From: Olleya sediminilitoris
GTDB taxonomy: Bacteria; Bacteroidota; Bacteroidia; Flavobacteriales; Flavobacteriaceae
DNA length: 64,000 nt
Direction of reading: 5' to 3'
Assembly: GCF_016785945.1 (NCBI RefSeq)
Contig: NZ_JAEMEF010000003.1
Coordinates: 62,001-126,000, forward strand
Both the position numbers and the translations under genes were made by a program. Shown here one piece after another: positions 54,823 through 63,890 of this stretch. The first letter of the stretch is position 1; each line of letters begins with the position of its first letter. The notes beneath the pieces were generated by a model that saw only the letters and a list, made by a program, of their open reading frames with translations, ran no database searches and had not been told where the DNA came from.

Positions 54823-55932
54823 ATGTTACAAAACCTGTCTCTAGAACTAGAAAAAGACAAGCTATTTGAAAATATATTTTCTTTTGCTAAAGAAGGTATT
54901 GCTATTGTTAGTCTATCAGGTGAGTGGATTAAAGTAAATAAAAGTGTTGCTGATATTTTAGGCTATACTGAAAGTGAATTGTACGAAATGACCTTTAGAG
55001 AACTCACGCACAAAGATGATTTAGAGTTAGATTTAAGTCAAATGCAAGCGTTATTGGCTGGTTGTATAGATGACTATAGTATGGAAAAGCGTTATTTTCA
55101 TAACAAAGGGCATATTGTTTGGTGTAAATTAAGTGTGTCTTTAGTTAGAAGTGATGACCAAAAACCTCTTTATTTTATTTCTCAAATATCAGATATTACA
55201 GAACGAAAAAGTAATGACGAAAAGTTGGAGTTAATGCTAGCTGTTGCTGAAAAGCAAAAAAATAGGCTATCTAATTTTGCAGATATTATTACACATAATT
55301 TAAAAACCCATGCTACTAATTTGACGACTTTAGTCTCTTTTTTAGAAGAAGAAGCAAATGATTTAGATGATATTGAAGACTTTGTGTTTTTAAAGGAGTC
55401 TGTGTCTAATTTAGGAGATACTGTTTCACATTTATCTAAAATAGCTAAGATTAAATCTTTAGAGTTAAACGAAATTGAAGCTTTAAACGTGAATAGTTAT
55501 GCTAATCAAGCTATGTATAATGTAAAGGCATTAGCTAAACGTATTGAGGCTACTATTGTTAATAATATCAATCCAAATCATAACATAAAAGCAATACCAG
55601 CTTATTTAGATAGTATTATTTTAAATTTTTTAACTAATGCTATTAAATATGCGTCTAAAAAAAGAAAACTAAAAGTTAGTATGTCTTCAAGGTTAAAAGG
55701 AGATTGTGTTATTTTAGATATATCAGATAATGGACTTGGTATTGATTTAGATAAATATGGCGAAAAACTATTTGAAATGTACAAAACCTTTCATAGACAT
55801 AAAGATGCTGTTGGTTTAGGATTATTTATTACACGTAATCATGTTGAAGCTTTAGGAGGTTGTATTGAAGTAGATAGTAAAGTAGATCAGGGAACAACGT
55901 TTTCTGTTCATTTTAAAAATGCTGAATGTTAA
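54823..55932 (+). CDS. PAS-domain sensor histidine kinase, soluble
   Basis: The 369-residue protein has no membrane segment. A PAS domain covers about residues 12-135 (GIAIVSLSGEWIKVNKSVADILGYTESEL, ending in the ISDITERK PAC motif). A histidine phosphotransfer region follows, with HNLKTH near residue 163. The ATPase domain shows NFLTNAIKYA (N box), DNGLGID (G1) and GLGLFI (G2). All kinase boxes are intact. It lacks a response regulator neighbour, so it is an orphan kinase. The PAS ligand is unknown. Confidence 0.92.
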   Translation: MLQNLSLELEKDKLFENIFSFAKEGIAIVSLSGEWIKVNKSVADILGYTESELYEMTFRELTHKDDLELDLSQMQALLAGCIDDYSMEKRYFHNKGHIVWCKLSVSLVRSDDQKPLYFISQISDITERKSNDEKLELMLAVAEKQKNRLSNFADIITHNLKTHATNLTTLVSFLEEEANDLDDIEDFVFLKESVSNLGDTVSHLSKIAKIKSLELNEIEALNVNSYANQAMYNVKALAKRIEATIVNNINPNHNIKAIPAYLDSIILNFLTNAIKYASKKRKLKVSMSSRLKGDCVILDISDNGLGIDLDKYGEKLFEMYKTFHRHKDAVGLGLFITRNHVEALGGCIEVDSKVDQGTTFSVHFKNAEC

Positions 55933-55976
55933 GATTGCTAACGTCATTTTAATATTTATGTTATAAACTTAATTAA

Positions 55977-56606
55977 ATGAAATTCCATATATATACTTCT
56001 ATTGTATTGCTAATATTTTTTTGTAGTTGTGCAACACATAATAACAATAAGTTGACTCAGAACTTTACAGCAAAACAAACTAGTTTAATACTTAATGCAG
56101 ACGCTAGTAAACCAATGCGTGTTTTTAAAATTAATGCTAAACAAGATTCAGTATTATTAAGAAAAAAAAGCACTTATGTTAAACCTGATGTAAATGATAC
56201 CGTTTTAAAACAGTTTACACAACGTTTATATGCTACTGTTAGAGACAGTATGTCAATGGGTGTTGGTATAGCTGCACCACAAGTAGGTATTTTGAAAAAT
56301 ATTATTTGGGTACAACGTTTTGATAAAGACGATACACCTTTTGAGGTGTATTTAAATCCAAAAATAATTAATTATTCCGAAGAAAAGCAAACTAGGAGAG
56401 AGGGTTGCTTATCTATACCAAATCGGGCTGAAACCTTAAACTCTAGATCTAAAGTTATTACAATTGAATATGATACTATGGATAATCAGCATGTAACGGA
56501 AGATATTTCAGATTTTACTTCTGTTATTTTTCAGCATGAAATAGATCACTTAAACGGTATTTTATTTTTAGACCATTTAGATAAAGAGATTAAAGATGCT
56601 AAATAA
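55977..56606 (+). CDS. Peptide deformylase with N-terminal lipoprotein/export signal
   Basis: The 209-residue protein starts with a hydrophobic signal and Cys-Ser-Cys (IVLLIFFCSC, Cys16 or Cys18), typical of a lipoprotein, followed by an Asn/Thr-rich linker. The deformylase domain (about 45-205) has all three motifs: GVGIAAPQ (95-102), EGCLS with metal ligand Cys144, and QHEIDH with His187, Glu188 and His191. The enzyme should therefore be active on N-formyl peptides or similar substrates. A signal on a deformylase is odd, because formyl removal from new proteins takes place in the cytoplasm. The gene follows the histidine kinase by 44 bases. Confidence 0.9.
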   Translation: MKFHIYTSIVLLIFFCSCATHNNNKLTQNFTAKQTSLILNADASKPMRVFKINAKQDSVLLRKKSTYVKPDVNDTVLKQFTQRLYATVRDSMSMGVGIAAPQVGILKNIIWVQRFDKDDTPFEVYLNPKIINYSEEKQTRREGCLSIPNRAETLNSRSKVITIEYDTMDNQHVTEDISDFTSVIFQHEIDHLNGILFLDHLDKEIKDAK

Positions 56607-56641
56607 TAAAAAAGCCTTACTTTTTAAAGTAAGGCTTTTTT
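56607..56641. terminator. Bidirectional terminator between deformylase gene and accD
   Basis: AAAAAAGCCTTACTTT pairs with AAAGTAAGGCTTTTTT; A- and T-runs flank the stem. The two genes converge. Confidence 0.9.
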
Positions 56642-56644
56642 GAT

Positions 56645-57502
56645 TTATGCTCTTAATGGCTGATTGGTAATCAAATCTATATATTGATTTACCTTGTTTT
56701 TTAGTTCTTTACGATGAGTAATAAAATCTAGAAAACCATGTTCTAATAAAAACTCAGACGTTTGAAAGCCTTCTGGTAATTCTTGTCCAGTGGTATCACG
56801 TACAACACGTGGTCCTGCAAAACCAATTAATGCGCCTGGTTCTGAAATGTTAATATCACCTAGCATTGCAAATGATGCTGTCGTACCACCTGTAGTTGGG
56901 TCTGTTGCTAATGATATGTAAGGTATACCTGCGTCTGCTAGTTGTCCTAATCTTGCTGATGTTTTTGCTAATTGCATTAATGATAATGCTGCTTCCATCA
57001 TACGAGCTCCTCCAGATTTAGAGATGACCATTAATGGTAATTTATGTTCTAATGAATATTCTGCAGCACGTGCTATTTTTTCTCCAACAACACTTCCCAT
57101 AGATCCTCCAATAAAAGCAAAATCCATACAAGCAATAACTAAATCTTTTCCTTTAGATTTACCTACTGCACAACGTACAGCGTCTTTTAGGTTTGTTTTA
57201 TTTTCTGCAGCTTTTAAACGGTCTGGATATTTTTTTGTATCCTCAAACTTTAATGGATCTTTTGAGGTTAGGTTTGCGTCTAGCTCTTTAAATTTATTAT
57301 CGTCAAATAATATTTCAAAATATTCTTTACTTCCTATTCTTACGTGGTAACCGTCTTCTGGACTTACGTAAAAGTTTTTTTCTAGTTCTTTTGAGTCTAC
57401 TATTTTTCCGGTTGGAGATTTATACCACAGTCCTTTTGGGATGTCTTTTTTCTCTTCGGTAGCGGTTTGTATTCCTTTTTCTTTTCTTTTAAACCAAGCC
57501 AT
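56645..57502 (-). CDS. accD: Acetyl-CoA carboxylase carboxyltransferase subunit beta, without zinc ribbon cysteines
   Basis: AccD transfers carboxyl from biotin to acetyl-CoA together with AccA, the first step of fatty acid synthesis. The 285-residue protein has the crotonase-type core with [42 protein letters not shown] and [13 protein letters not shown]. In most bacteria the N-terminus carries a four-Cys zinc ribbon. Here the matching positions are Ser29, Gly32, Ser47 and Asp50 (WYKSPTGK and VSPEDG), so zinc cannot bind that way. The rest of the fold is preserved. Confidence 0.95.
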   Translation of the reverse strand: MAWFKRKEKGIQTATEEKKDIPKGLWYKSPTGKIVDSKELEKNFYVSPEDGYHVRIGSKEYFEILFDDNKFKELDANLTSKDPLKFEDTKKYPDRLKAAENKTNLKDAVRCAVGKSKGKDLVIACMDFAFIGGSMGSVVGEKIARAAEYSLEHKLPLMVISKSGGARMMEAALSLMQLAKTSARLGQLADAGIPYISLATDPTTGGTTASFAMLGDINISEPGALIGFAGPRVVRDTTGQELPEGFQTSEFLLEHGFLDFITHRKELKNKVNQYIDLITNQPLRA

Positions 57503-57589
57503 ATTGATTTACTATTTTGGGATTAAGATTTTTAGATGTTTTCTAATAATCTATATTTTTTGTTAGTTTAGTTTGCTTTTGCAAGTGTA

Positions 57590-57621
57590 CAAAATTACAT
57601 TTTTTATTACTGAAACTCAAA
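57590..57621 (-). promoter_or_regulatory. Full Bacteroidota promoter of accD
   Basis: On the minus strand TTTG (57621-57618) is followed after 20 bases by TAATTTTG (57597-57590), matching TTTG/TAnnTTTG. The leader is about 80 bases. Confidence 0.75.
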
Positions 57622-57665
57622 AATTGTAGTGGCTATCTGTTTTTTGTTGCTTTTGAGGTATAAAA

Positions 57666-57711
57666 AAATTCCGTTTAAGTCCTATACATACTAGGTTTAA
57701 ACGGAATTTTA
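57666..57711 (-). terminator. Terminator downstream of fbaA
   Basis: ATTCCGTTTAA pairs with TTTAAACGGAAT, and TCCTA with TAGG closer to the loop. On the minus strand a T-run follows. It stands between copy B of the repeat and the accD promoter. Confidence 0.85.
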
Positions 57712-57733
57712 TTTTATGTAATGTTCTTGGCTT

Positions 57734-57813
57734 GCGTTAGGGATTGTAGTGGCATCCTTTTTTGTTTTTTTTCAAAAAAGATATAACGGAAAGCCCGACC
57801 CTTGGGTAACGCC
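57734..57813 (+). repeat. Interspersed structured repeat, copy B
   Basis: The element starts GCGTTA and ends AACGCC, inverted copies of each other. It shares with copy A (42197-42301, opposite strand) the blocks GTAGTGGCATCCTTTTTTG and AAAAAAGATATAACGGA, with only a few changes. Here the distal hairpin of copy A is replaced by a short CCCTTGGG. It lies just after the fbaA stop but in the opposite direction to fbaA. Confidence 0.75.
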
Positions 57814-57822
57814 AAAATTGTT

Positions 57823-58890
57823 TTATAGTGTGTCTACGTTATTTAGGTCTTCAAATGCTTTTTTAAGACGCTCTACAAATGTTTGTTCTCCTTTACGTAA
57901 CCAAACACGTGGATCGTAGTATTTTTTGTTTGGAGATTCTGGTCCATCTGGACTACCAATTTGTGATTGTAGGTAGTCTGTTTTTTCTGCCATATAATCT
58001 CTAACTCCTGACATGAATGCGTATTGCATGTCTGTATCGATGTTCATTTTTATAACTCCGTAACCTATTGCTTCTCTAATTTCTTCTAGGGTTGATCCTG
58101 ATCCACCGTGAAATACAAAGTCAATATGGTTGTGTGGTAAGTTGTGTTTTTGAGATAAAAACTCTTGAGAGTTTTTTAAGATTTTTGGTGTTAATTTTAC
58201 GTTTCCTGGTTTGTAAACACCGTGTACGTTACCAAATGCAGCTGCTATTGTAAATTGGTCGCTTACTTTGCTAAGCTCTTCATAGGCATAGGCTACTTCT
58301 TCTGGTTGTGTGTATAATTTAGACTCGTCTACATCACTATTGTCTACTCCGTCTTCTTCTCCTCCTGTAATACCAAGTTCGATCTCTAAGGTCATACCCA
58401 TTTTGCTCATTCTGGCTAGGTATTGTTTACAGATTTCTATGTTTTCTTCAAGTGGCTCTTCACTTAGGTCAATCATGTGTGAGCTATATAATGATTTTCC
58501 TGTTTCTTTAAAGTGTTGCTCACTTGCATCTAATAAACCGTCAATCCAAGGTAATAATTTTTTTGCACAGTGGTCTGTGTGTAAAATTACTGGCACACCA
58601 TAGGCTTCTGCCATTAAGTGTACGTGTTTTGCTCCTGCTATAGATCCTGCTATTGCTGCTTTTTGATCTTCGTTACTTAGTCCTTTTCCTGCGTTAAATT
58701 GTGCTCCACCATTTGAAAACTGAATGATTACTGGTGCGTTTAATGCTGCTGCTGTCTCTAAAACACCATTTATAGTGTCTGATCCAATAACATTAACTGC
58801 TGGTAATGCAAATCCTTTTTCTTTTGCAAGTTTAAAAATTTCTTGTACTTCTTTTCCGGTTGCAACTCCTGGTTTTATATTATGAGCCAT
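57823..58890 (-). CDS. fbaA: Class II fructose-bisphosphate aldolase
   Basis: The enzyme splits fructose 1,6-bisphosphate or joins the trioses, with zinc. I use the ATG at 58890 (MAHNIKPGVATGKEV), giving 355 residues, the normal class IIA length; an earlier ATG at 58980 adds 30 codons that cover the promoter box at 58924-58931. Visible marks are HTDHC (metal ligand and catalytic Asp), EIELGITGGEEDGVDN, GNVHGVYKPGNVKL and HGGSGS. Confidence 0.96.
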   Translation of the reverse strand: MAHNIKPGVATGKEVQEIFKLAKEKGFALPAVNVIGSDTINGVLETAAALNAPVIIQFSNGGAQFNAGKGLSNEDQKAAIAGSIAGAKHVHLMAEAYGVPVILHTDHCAKKLLPWIDGLLDASEQHFKETGKSLYSSHMIDLSEEPLEENIEICKQYLARMSKMGMTLEIELGITGGEEDGVDNSDVDESKLYTQPEEVAYAYEELSKVSDQFTIAAAFGNVHGVYKPGNVKLTPKILKNSQEFLSQKHNLPHNHIDFVFHGGSGSTLEEIREAIGYGVIKMNIDTDMQYAFMSGVRDYMAEKTDYLQSQIGSPDGPESPNKKYYDPRVWLRKGEQTFVERLKKAFEDLNNVDTL

Positions 58891-58923
58891 TTTGTATGTA
58901 TTTAGTTGTATTTGTATATACCT

Positions 58924-58931
58924 CAAAAGTA
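58924..58931 (-). promoter_or_regulatory. Bacteroidota -7 box of fbaA
   Basis: The minus strand reads TACTTTTG, a full TAnnTTTG match 34 bases before the ATG at 58890. It supports the shorter start. A clear -33 element is not seen. Confidence 0.5.
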
Positions 58932-59006
58932 GTAAAAAAATGCTATGTTTTATTGCCTTTTTAACAATAAAAGCACGCAAACGTTATAGCAAATTAGGTG
59001 TTTTAT

Positions 59007-61544
59007 TTAGAATGGATAGTTGATACCTATGTTGTATACTGCATTAGCAAAGTTGTAGTCTTTAAACCATCTGTTGCCTAAAGTATAGGACGGATCATAG
59101 GTTTTAAAACCTATATCACCACGTAATACAAAAAAGTTAAAATCATAACGTAATCCAAAACCAGAACCTACTGCTATGTCCTTTAGGCTATCGATGCCAG
59201 AAAAAGTAGCTTCGTCTTGTTCTATGTCATCAAAAACATTCCAGATATTTCCTGCATCAATAAAAAAGGCTCCGTTTAAAGCGCCAAATAGATTAAAACG
59301 TTGTTCTACACTTAAGGCTATTTTTAAGTTAGCTTCATTAAACTCGTTACTAGTTTGTAAGCTTCCTGGTCCAAGGTTATAGGCAGACCATGCTCTGTTA
59401 TCATTGGCTCCACCTGCAAAGAAACTTTTAGAAAATGGTATGTTTGTTGAGTTGCCATAAGGTACTGCAATACCAAAAAATGTTCTGATAGCTAATACGT
59501 TTTTGTAACCTAGCTTCCAGTGTTTAATATAGTCAAGCTCTGTTTTTGCGTATTGAGAAAAAGCAACATTAAACATTTCATATTTTCCGTCTTCATTTTT
59601 TTCTAATCCTAACGCTCTAGATGTTAGAGCAAATAAGTTTCCTGCTAACTCGAATCTTGCTCTGAAAATTGAAAAATCCTCGTCAGCTAAGTTGTCGCGT
59701 CTGTCTTTTACGTAGCTAAAATTAGTTGCGAAAATAAGGTTGTCTTCGGTTAGTCTTTGTTTACGTTCGTTAATTGCGTTTGCTGTGTCTAAATCGTCTG
59801 TAGATAATATAGAATTGTAACTTCCGTTTGCGACTTGACTTAAAAAAGTATTTGCTCCTGTTGGGATACTCAAATCTTCGGTATCATCTATAAATCCGCT
59901 TGTTTGGGCAATTGAGTTTAAGGATTCATAAGAGGTATTGTATACATTAAAGTAGTTTGCTGTATTTAGGTTTTTTACAAACTGAATATTAAACAAATCT
60001 AACTTATTTGTGACTGTATTGTTTGGATACCATTTGTAATTGAAAGATCCAGTAAAACTCTGTTTATCCAACCCAATATTAGTCTGACTAGTAGCAGCTA
60101 CTGTTAAGCTGGTAGACGGAAACATGAATTTAGGTATTATTTTTTCGGTATTAAAAGGAGAGAATAGTCTTGGGATTGTTAGTTTTAGATTAGCACCAAG
60201 CTCGTTAATATCAAAAAATTGATCGTTATCATTATTACTATCTTTTGACGCTCCAATAGAAGTGAATCCAGAAATTTCTAGAGTTTCAGCTGCATTAAAT
60301 ACATTTCTTATTAATAAACTAGGGTTTATTGAAAATCCGATAGTTTGGATGTTACTTTGCATGGCTTCGGTACTAAACTCTAATTCAAATTTCTGTAAAG
60401 GTGTTAAGTAGATATTTGCAGTAAGTGTCGTGTCTGGATTTTCAATATAATCAATATTAGGGTATTTAAAGGTGCGCAAATCACTAATTTTTCTTGATGT
60501 CAGTGGTCTGTTTTTGTCTTTAAAAATAGTATTTGGTGTAATAAACACAGCATTAGTTAAAGCTCTAGGTTTGTATTTAAGTTTACCAATACTGTAAATA
60601 TTATAACCATCGTAACTAGTCGTGTCACTTGTTGGTACGTTTCGGTCTTTGTATGAGCTATTAGTAAAAATATTTACATCTTTAACTTTAAAAATTTTAA
60701 ACTTTTCTCTTCTAGAAATTTCATCTTCTCTGACAAGTTTGTCTTCAATTACTGTGGTTATATTTAGTTTATGGTTACCCAAAATACTATCACCAACAAA
60801 ACTTACATAATCTTGGCTAAAGTGGTAAACACCATTGTTTCTCATTAAATCAACAATTCTGTCTTCCTCTCCATAAACATTTGAAATACGGTATTGCTTA
60901 CCTTGTTTAAGTAAACTTTTTTCTTTGTGTTGGTTGTATATTTTTTCTACTTCAGGAGATCCAATAGTAACGTCAAGTGTGTCTAGCATGTATGGTTTAC
61001 CTGTTGATATTAAGTAGTCTATGGTTGCTTTTTTGTCATCACCTCTTGTTATCTTATAATCGGCTCTAGCATTAAACCATCCATTTACTTTGTAGTAGTT
61101 TTCTATTTTAGTTATAGATTTATTAGTTAAAGCTGTATCAACAATTACAGGAGCTTCACCTGTGCGTTTGATCCATTTATTAAAGTTGGCTTTAGACTCT
61201 AACCTTTTTTCTAATTGTTTTCTAGATAAAAATTTGGATTTACGCTCCATCTTATCTGGTTGACTATAATATTCGGCATTTAAAATAGAATCTATATTTG
61301 GACGTGCAGTATTGTAAAAATATAGTCTTAAAGGTATGTTGGTGTATGGTATAGGTAATCTTGTATTTGGCTTTTGGTACAATAAATTTGAAATGGTATC
61401 ATTAGTTACTTTTTGATTGTTAATAGTTAATGTGTTTTTTGTTAGAAGGTACTGGTCTTTGGCTACACGTTTAACCGTATCACATGCATTTAACAAGCAA
61501 GTTAATACTACTAAAAGGACAACTTTAAACTGATAATTTTTCAA
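59007..61544 (-). CDS. tamL: TamL: lipidated BamA/TamA-family outer-membrane assembly protein
   Basis: The 845-residue protein begins with a lipoprotein signal (VLTCLLNAC, Cys21). POTRA-like repeats follow (about 40-420), then a C-terminal Omp85 barrel (about 430-845) that ends FANAVYNIGINYPF. Omp85 segments such as FFAGGANDNRAWSAYNLGPG and DIAVGSGFGLRYDFNF are visible. A lipid anchor on a TamA-like protein is the feature of Bacteroidota TamL, which works with TamB in outer-membrane biogenesis. No tamB is in the window. The divergent neighbour is a SpoU methyltransferase gene. Confidence 0.9.
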   Translation of the reverse strand: MKNYQFKVVLLVVLTCLLNACDTVKRVAKDQYLLTKNTLTINNQKVTNDTISNLLYQKPNTRLPIPYTNIPLRLYFYNTARPNIDSILNAEYYSQPDKMERKSKFLSRKQLEKRLESKANFNKWIKRTGEAPVIVDTALTNKSITKIENYYKVNGWFNARADYKITRGDDKKATIDYLISTGKPYMLDTLDVTIGSPEVEKIYNQHKEKSLLKQGKQYRISNVYGEEDRIVDLMRNNGVYHFSQDYVSFVGDSILGNHKLNITTVIEDKLVREDEISRREKFKIFKVKDVNIFTNSSYKDRNVPTSDTTSYDGYNIYSIGKLKYKPRALTNAVFITPNTIFKDKNRPLTSRKISDLRTFKYPNIDYIENPDTTLTANIYLTPLQKFELEFSTEAMQSNIQTIGFSINPSLLIRNVFNAAETLEISGFTSIGASKDSNNDNDQFFDINELGANLKLTIPRLFSPFNTEKIIPKFMFPSTSLTVAATSQTNIGLDKQSFTGSFNYKWYPNNTVTNKLDLFNIQFVKNLNTANYFNVYNTSYESLNSIAQTSGFIDDTEDLSIPTGANTFLSQVANGSYNSILSTDDLDTANAINERKQRLTEDNLIFATNFSYVKDRRDNLADEDFSIFRARFELAGNLFALTSRALGLEKNEDGKYEMFNVAFSQYAKTELDYIKHWKLGYKNVLAIRTFFGIAVPYGNSTNIPFSKSFFAGGANDNRAWSAYNLGPGSLQTSNEFNEANLKIALSVEQRFNLFGALNGAFFIDAGNIWNVFDDIEQDEATFSGIDSLKDIAVGSGFGLRYDFNFFVLRGDIGFKTYDPSYTLGNRWFKDYNFANAVYNIGINYPF

Positions 61545-61605
61545 GAGATATGTAACTGTTTCGGGTGTTTAACGCAAATTTTGTGCCTGAAATTGACTTT
61601 GTATT

Positions 61606-61613
61606 CAAAAATA
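61606..61613 (-). promoter_or_regulatory. Candidate -7 box of tamL
   Basis: The minus strand reads TATTTTTG, a TAnnTTTG match about 62 bases before the tamL ATG. No -33 element is obvious. Confidence 0.35.
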
Positions 61614-61706
61614 CACTATTTAATTAATAAAGTAATTTTAAATAAATAGAAACACACAAATGCTAACTGCAAATTTTTCATTTTCTTTATAAAAATTTTA
61701 AATATT

Positions 61707-62420
61707 GTGATTTCTAAAAATCAAATCAAAAGTATAACGCGCTTAAAGCAGAAAAAATATAGACAACAGGAAGGTTTATTTATTGCTGAAGGCGTTAAAG
61801 TCATACGTGAGTTTTTAGACTCGTCGTTTAGTTTGGTGGATTTATTTACTACCGAAACTTTTAATGTTGACAACGAAACTTTAATCACTGCAGTAGAACT
61901 TAAAAAAATAAGTTGTTTAACTACTCCAAATACTGCTTTGGCTATTTTTAAAATCCCTATTTCAAAAGCAGAAATTGGTAACGAATTGATTGTTGCTTTG
62001 GATGCTGTGAGAGATCCAGGAAATTTAGGGACAATTATAAGATTGTGTGATTGGTTTGGTGTTAAAAACCTTGTTTGTAGTTCAGAGACTGTAGATTGTT
62101 ACAACCCTAAAGTTGTTCAAGCCACCATGGGATCTTTAAAACGCGTCAATATTACATATACAGATTTGGACTTGTTTTTAAAAGAGACCACTTTACCTGT
62201 GTTTGGTGCTTTTATGGATGGTCAAAATGTTTATCAATCAAACTTGCCTAAAGTAGGAGTTTTGATATTAGGAAACGAAGCAAACGGAATATCAAAAACT
62301 ATTGAAGCTTCTGTAACAGATAAAATTAGTATTCCACGATTTGGAGACTTACAAGCTACAGAAAGTTTAAACGTTGCTACTGCAGGTGCTATTTTATTAA
62401 GTGAATTTAGAAGAGGGTAA
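61707..62420 (+). CDS. TrmH/SpoU-family RNA 2'-O-methyltransferase
   Basis: The 237-residue protein has an N-terminal L30e-like substrate domain (KQKKYRQQEGLFIAEGVKVI) and a SPOUT knot domain with the three motifs: DPGNLGTIIRLCDWFG, LGNEANGIS, and IPRFGDLQATESLNVATAGAI. It methylates ribose 2'-OH in rRNA or tRNA; the exact site cannot be read from sequence. It converges with the PorT-like gene, and the stops are two bases apart. Confidence 0.92.
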   Translation: MISKNQIKSITRLKQKKYRQQEGLFIAEGVKVIREFLDSSFSLVDLFTTETFNVDNETLITAVELKKISCLTTPNTALAIFKIPISKAEIGNELIVALDAVRDPGNLGTIIRLCDWFGVKNLVCSSETVDCYNPKVVQATMGSLKRVNITYTDLDLFLKETTLPVFGAFMDGQNVYQSNLPKVGVLILGNEANGISKTIEASVTDKISIPRFGDLQATESLNVATAGAILLSEFRRG

Positions 62421-62438
62421 TTTTACTGTACAGTAAAA
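62421..62438. terminator. Palindrome between converging stops, possible terminator
   Basis: TTTTACTGTACAGTAAAA is a perfect 18-bp palindrome that begins at the end of the methyltransferase gene and includes the stop of the PorT-like gene. It has no separate loop, so its strength as a terminator is uncertain. Confidence 0.4.
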
Positions 62439-63148
62439 TTTATAAAAAAACCTCTTGTTTGCATTTGTGTGATGTTACCTGTCCATGGACTGTTTGGATC
62501 TTGATCTCTTACTAATTCGTCTTTCATTGCAAAAACACCTCTAAGCGAAGGCGTAAACTTAAAACGGTCCAAATAAAAATCAATACCAATACCAAGTTCA
62601 AAAAACTGCATGTTTTTAACCATTCTAAAAGCACCAGAATAATTGTCGTCAGGATTTTTCTCGTTACTAGATAAGTTAATAGCTGTAGAGACTCCTGTTA
62701 AAATAAAAGGTTTGATGTTGTTAACACGTTTAGTAGAAATCTTTAATAGTAAAGGAAAATAGACATAGGTAGATTTAACTTCACGTAATAAATCAGAATC
62801 TGAAACGTCGTCTTCAAAACCATCAAAATAATTTTCTTGGTAATTTAAATTACGTTGAGAGATTACTAAACCTGGTTCAAATCTAAGGTCAAAATAATCG
62901 TTAAGACGTATATTACCAAGTAACCCAACATTAAACCCAACGGTACGTTCTGTTTGAATATCTCCAAGGTTTTGGTTATAATCAAATTTAAAATCTAAAT
63001 TATTAAATCCAAGGTAATAACCCCAACTTAGCTTTGCTTTATCAACAGTTTCAAGGTTTTTAATTTTTTCTTTAGAAAATAATTGGGCTTGAGACACATT
63101 TGCAATTAAAAGTGCAATTGCAAAAAGGTAAATATGTTTTGTAGTCAT
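62423..63148 (-). CDS. PorT/SprT-like outer-membrane barrel protein
   Basis: The 241-residue product has a signal peptide (about 1-21, ending NVSQAQ) and barrel-like strands to a terminal FINFTVQ. Segments such as WGYYLGFNNLDFKFDY, DLRFEPGLVISQRNL, and YVYFPLLLKISTKR resemble PorT, a component needed for the type IX secretion system and gliding. The gene sits immediately after ubiE (stop and start share a base), which is where PorT genes are found in flavobacteria as I recall. The match rests on weak barrel sequence, so other PorT-family functions are possible. Confidence 0.8.
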   Translation of the reverse strand: MTTKHIYLFAIALLIANVSQAQLFSKEKIKNLETVDKAKLSWGYYLGFNNLDFKFDYNQNLGDIQTERTVGFNVGLLGNIRLNDYFDLRFEPGLVISQRNLNYQENYFDGFEDDVSDSDLLREVKSTYVYFPLLLKISTKRVNNIKPFILTGVSTAINLSSNEKNPDDNYSGAFRMVKNMQFFELGIGIDFYLDRFKFTPSLRGVFAMKDELVRDQDPNSPWTGNITQMQTRGFFINFTVQ

Positions 63149-63882
63149 TATTGTTTTGATGCTTTGTAAATTGTAGCTACACCAAATGTTTGAGGCATAT
63201 CTGTAACATTAATAAACCCAATTTTTCTTAAAATATTGTTTAAAGCTTCTCCATAAGGAAATGCATTAGCACTTTCGCTTAAATATTTATAAGCAGTTTT
63301 GTCTTTAGAAAACAGTTTTCCAACGGTTGGTAAAATGACTTTAGAATGAAATTGATAGCCTTGTTTAAAAGGAAACTTAGTTGGTACAGAAGTTTCTAAA
63401 ATAACAAATATCCCACCAGGTTTTAAAACTCGTAAAATATCTTTTAAACCATTTTCCAAAGTTTCAAAATTTCTAACACCAAATGCTACAGTAATAGCAT
63501 CAAAAGTATTGTCATCAAACGGAAGGTTTTCAGAATCACCAATAACCATTTCAATTTTTTGATCTAGTTTTTTGGTTTTTATTTTCTGCTTTCCAACTTC
63601 CAGCATTCCACTACTAATATCAAGACCAATAATTTTTTCAGCACTAGTTTCGGCTAAATTAATTGCTAAATCACCAGTTCCAGTTGCAATGTCTAATACA
63701 TTTTTAGGATTAGTAGCCTTAACTAAAGCAACTACCTTTTTTCTCCATTTAATATCAATACCAAAAGAGATTACTCGGTTTAAGCCATCATATTCACCAG
63801 AAATGGTATCAAACATTTTAGTAACCTGTTCTTTTTTGCCTAAGTCGCTATTTTTGTAGGGATTTACTTTTGTCAAAATCAA
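63148..63882 (-). CDS. ubiE: Demethylmenaquinone methyltransferase
   Basis: The enzyme methylates demethylmenaquinone to menaquinone with SAM. The 244-residue protein has [20 protein letters not shown], the SAM loop [35 protein letters not shown] and [11 protein letters not shown], all marks of UbiE/MenG. Bacteroidota use menaquinone, so menG is the functional name. The ATG at 63882 lies only 9 bases after a strong -7 box, so the leader is very short. The last base of the stop overlaps the start of the PorT-like gene. Confidence 0.96.
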   Translation of the reverse strand: MILTKVNPYKNSDLGKKEQVTKMFDTISGEYDGLNRVISFGIDIKWRKKVVALVKATNPKNVLDIATGTGDLAINLAETSAEKIIGLDISSGMLEVGKQKIKTKKLDQKIEMVIGDSENLPFDDNTFDAITVAFGVRNFETLENGLKDILRVLKPGGIFVILETSVPTKFPFKQGYQFHSKVILPTVGKLFSKDKTAYKYLSESANAFPYGEALNNILRKIGFINVTDMPQTFGVATIYKASKQ

Positions 63883-63890
63883 TTTTTTTA

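Larger units (their letters stand above)
57503..57822. other. Intergenic region accD-fbaA: promoter, terminator and repeat
   Basis: This 320-base gap holds the accD promoter (57590-57621), the terminator facing it from fbaA (57666-57711) and copy B of the interspersed repeat (57734-57813). I see no coding frame. Confidence 0.7.

Noticed and set aside
58891-58980. N-terminal extension of the aldolase
   Set aside because: The 30 extra residues do not fit the family start, and the promoter box lies inside this segment.
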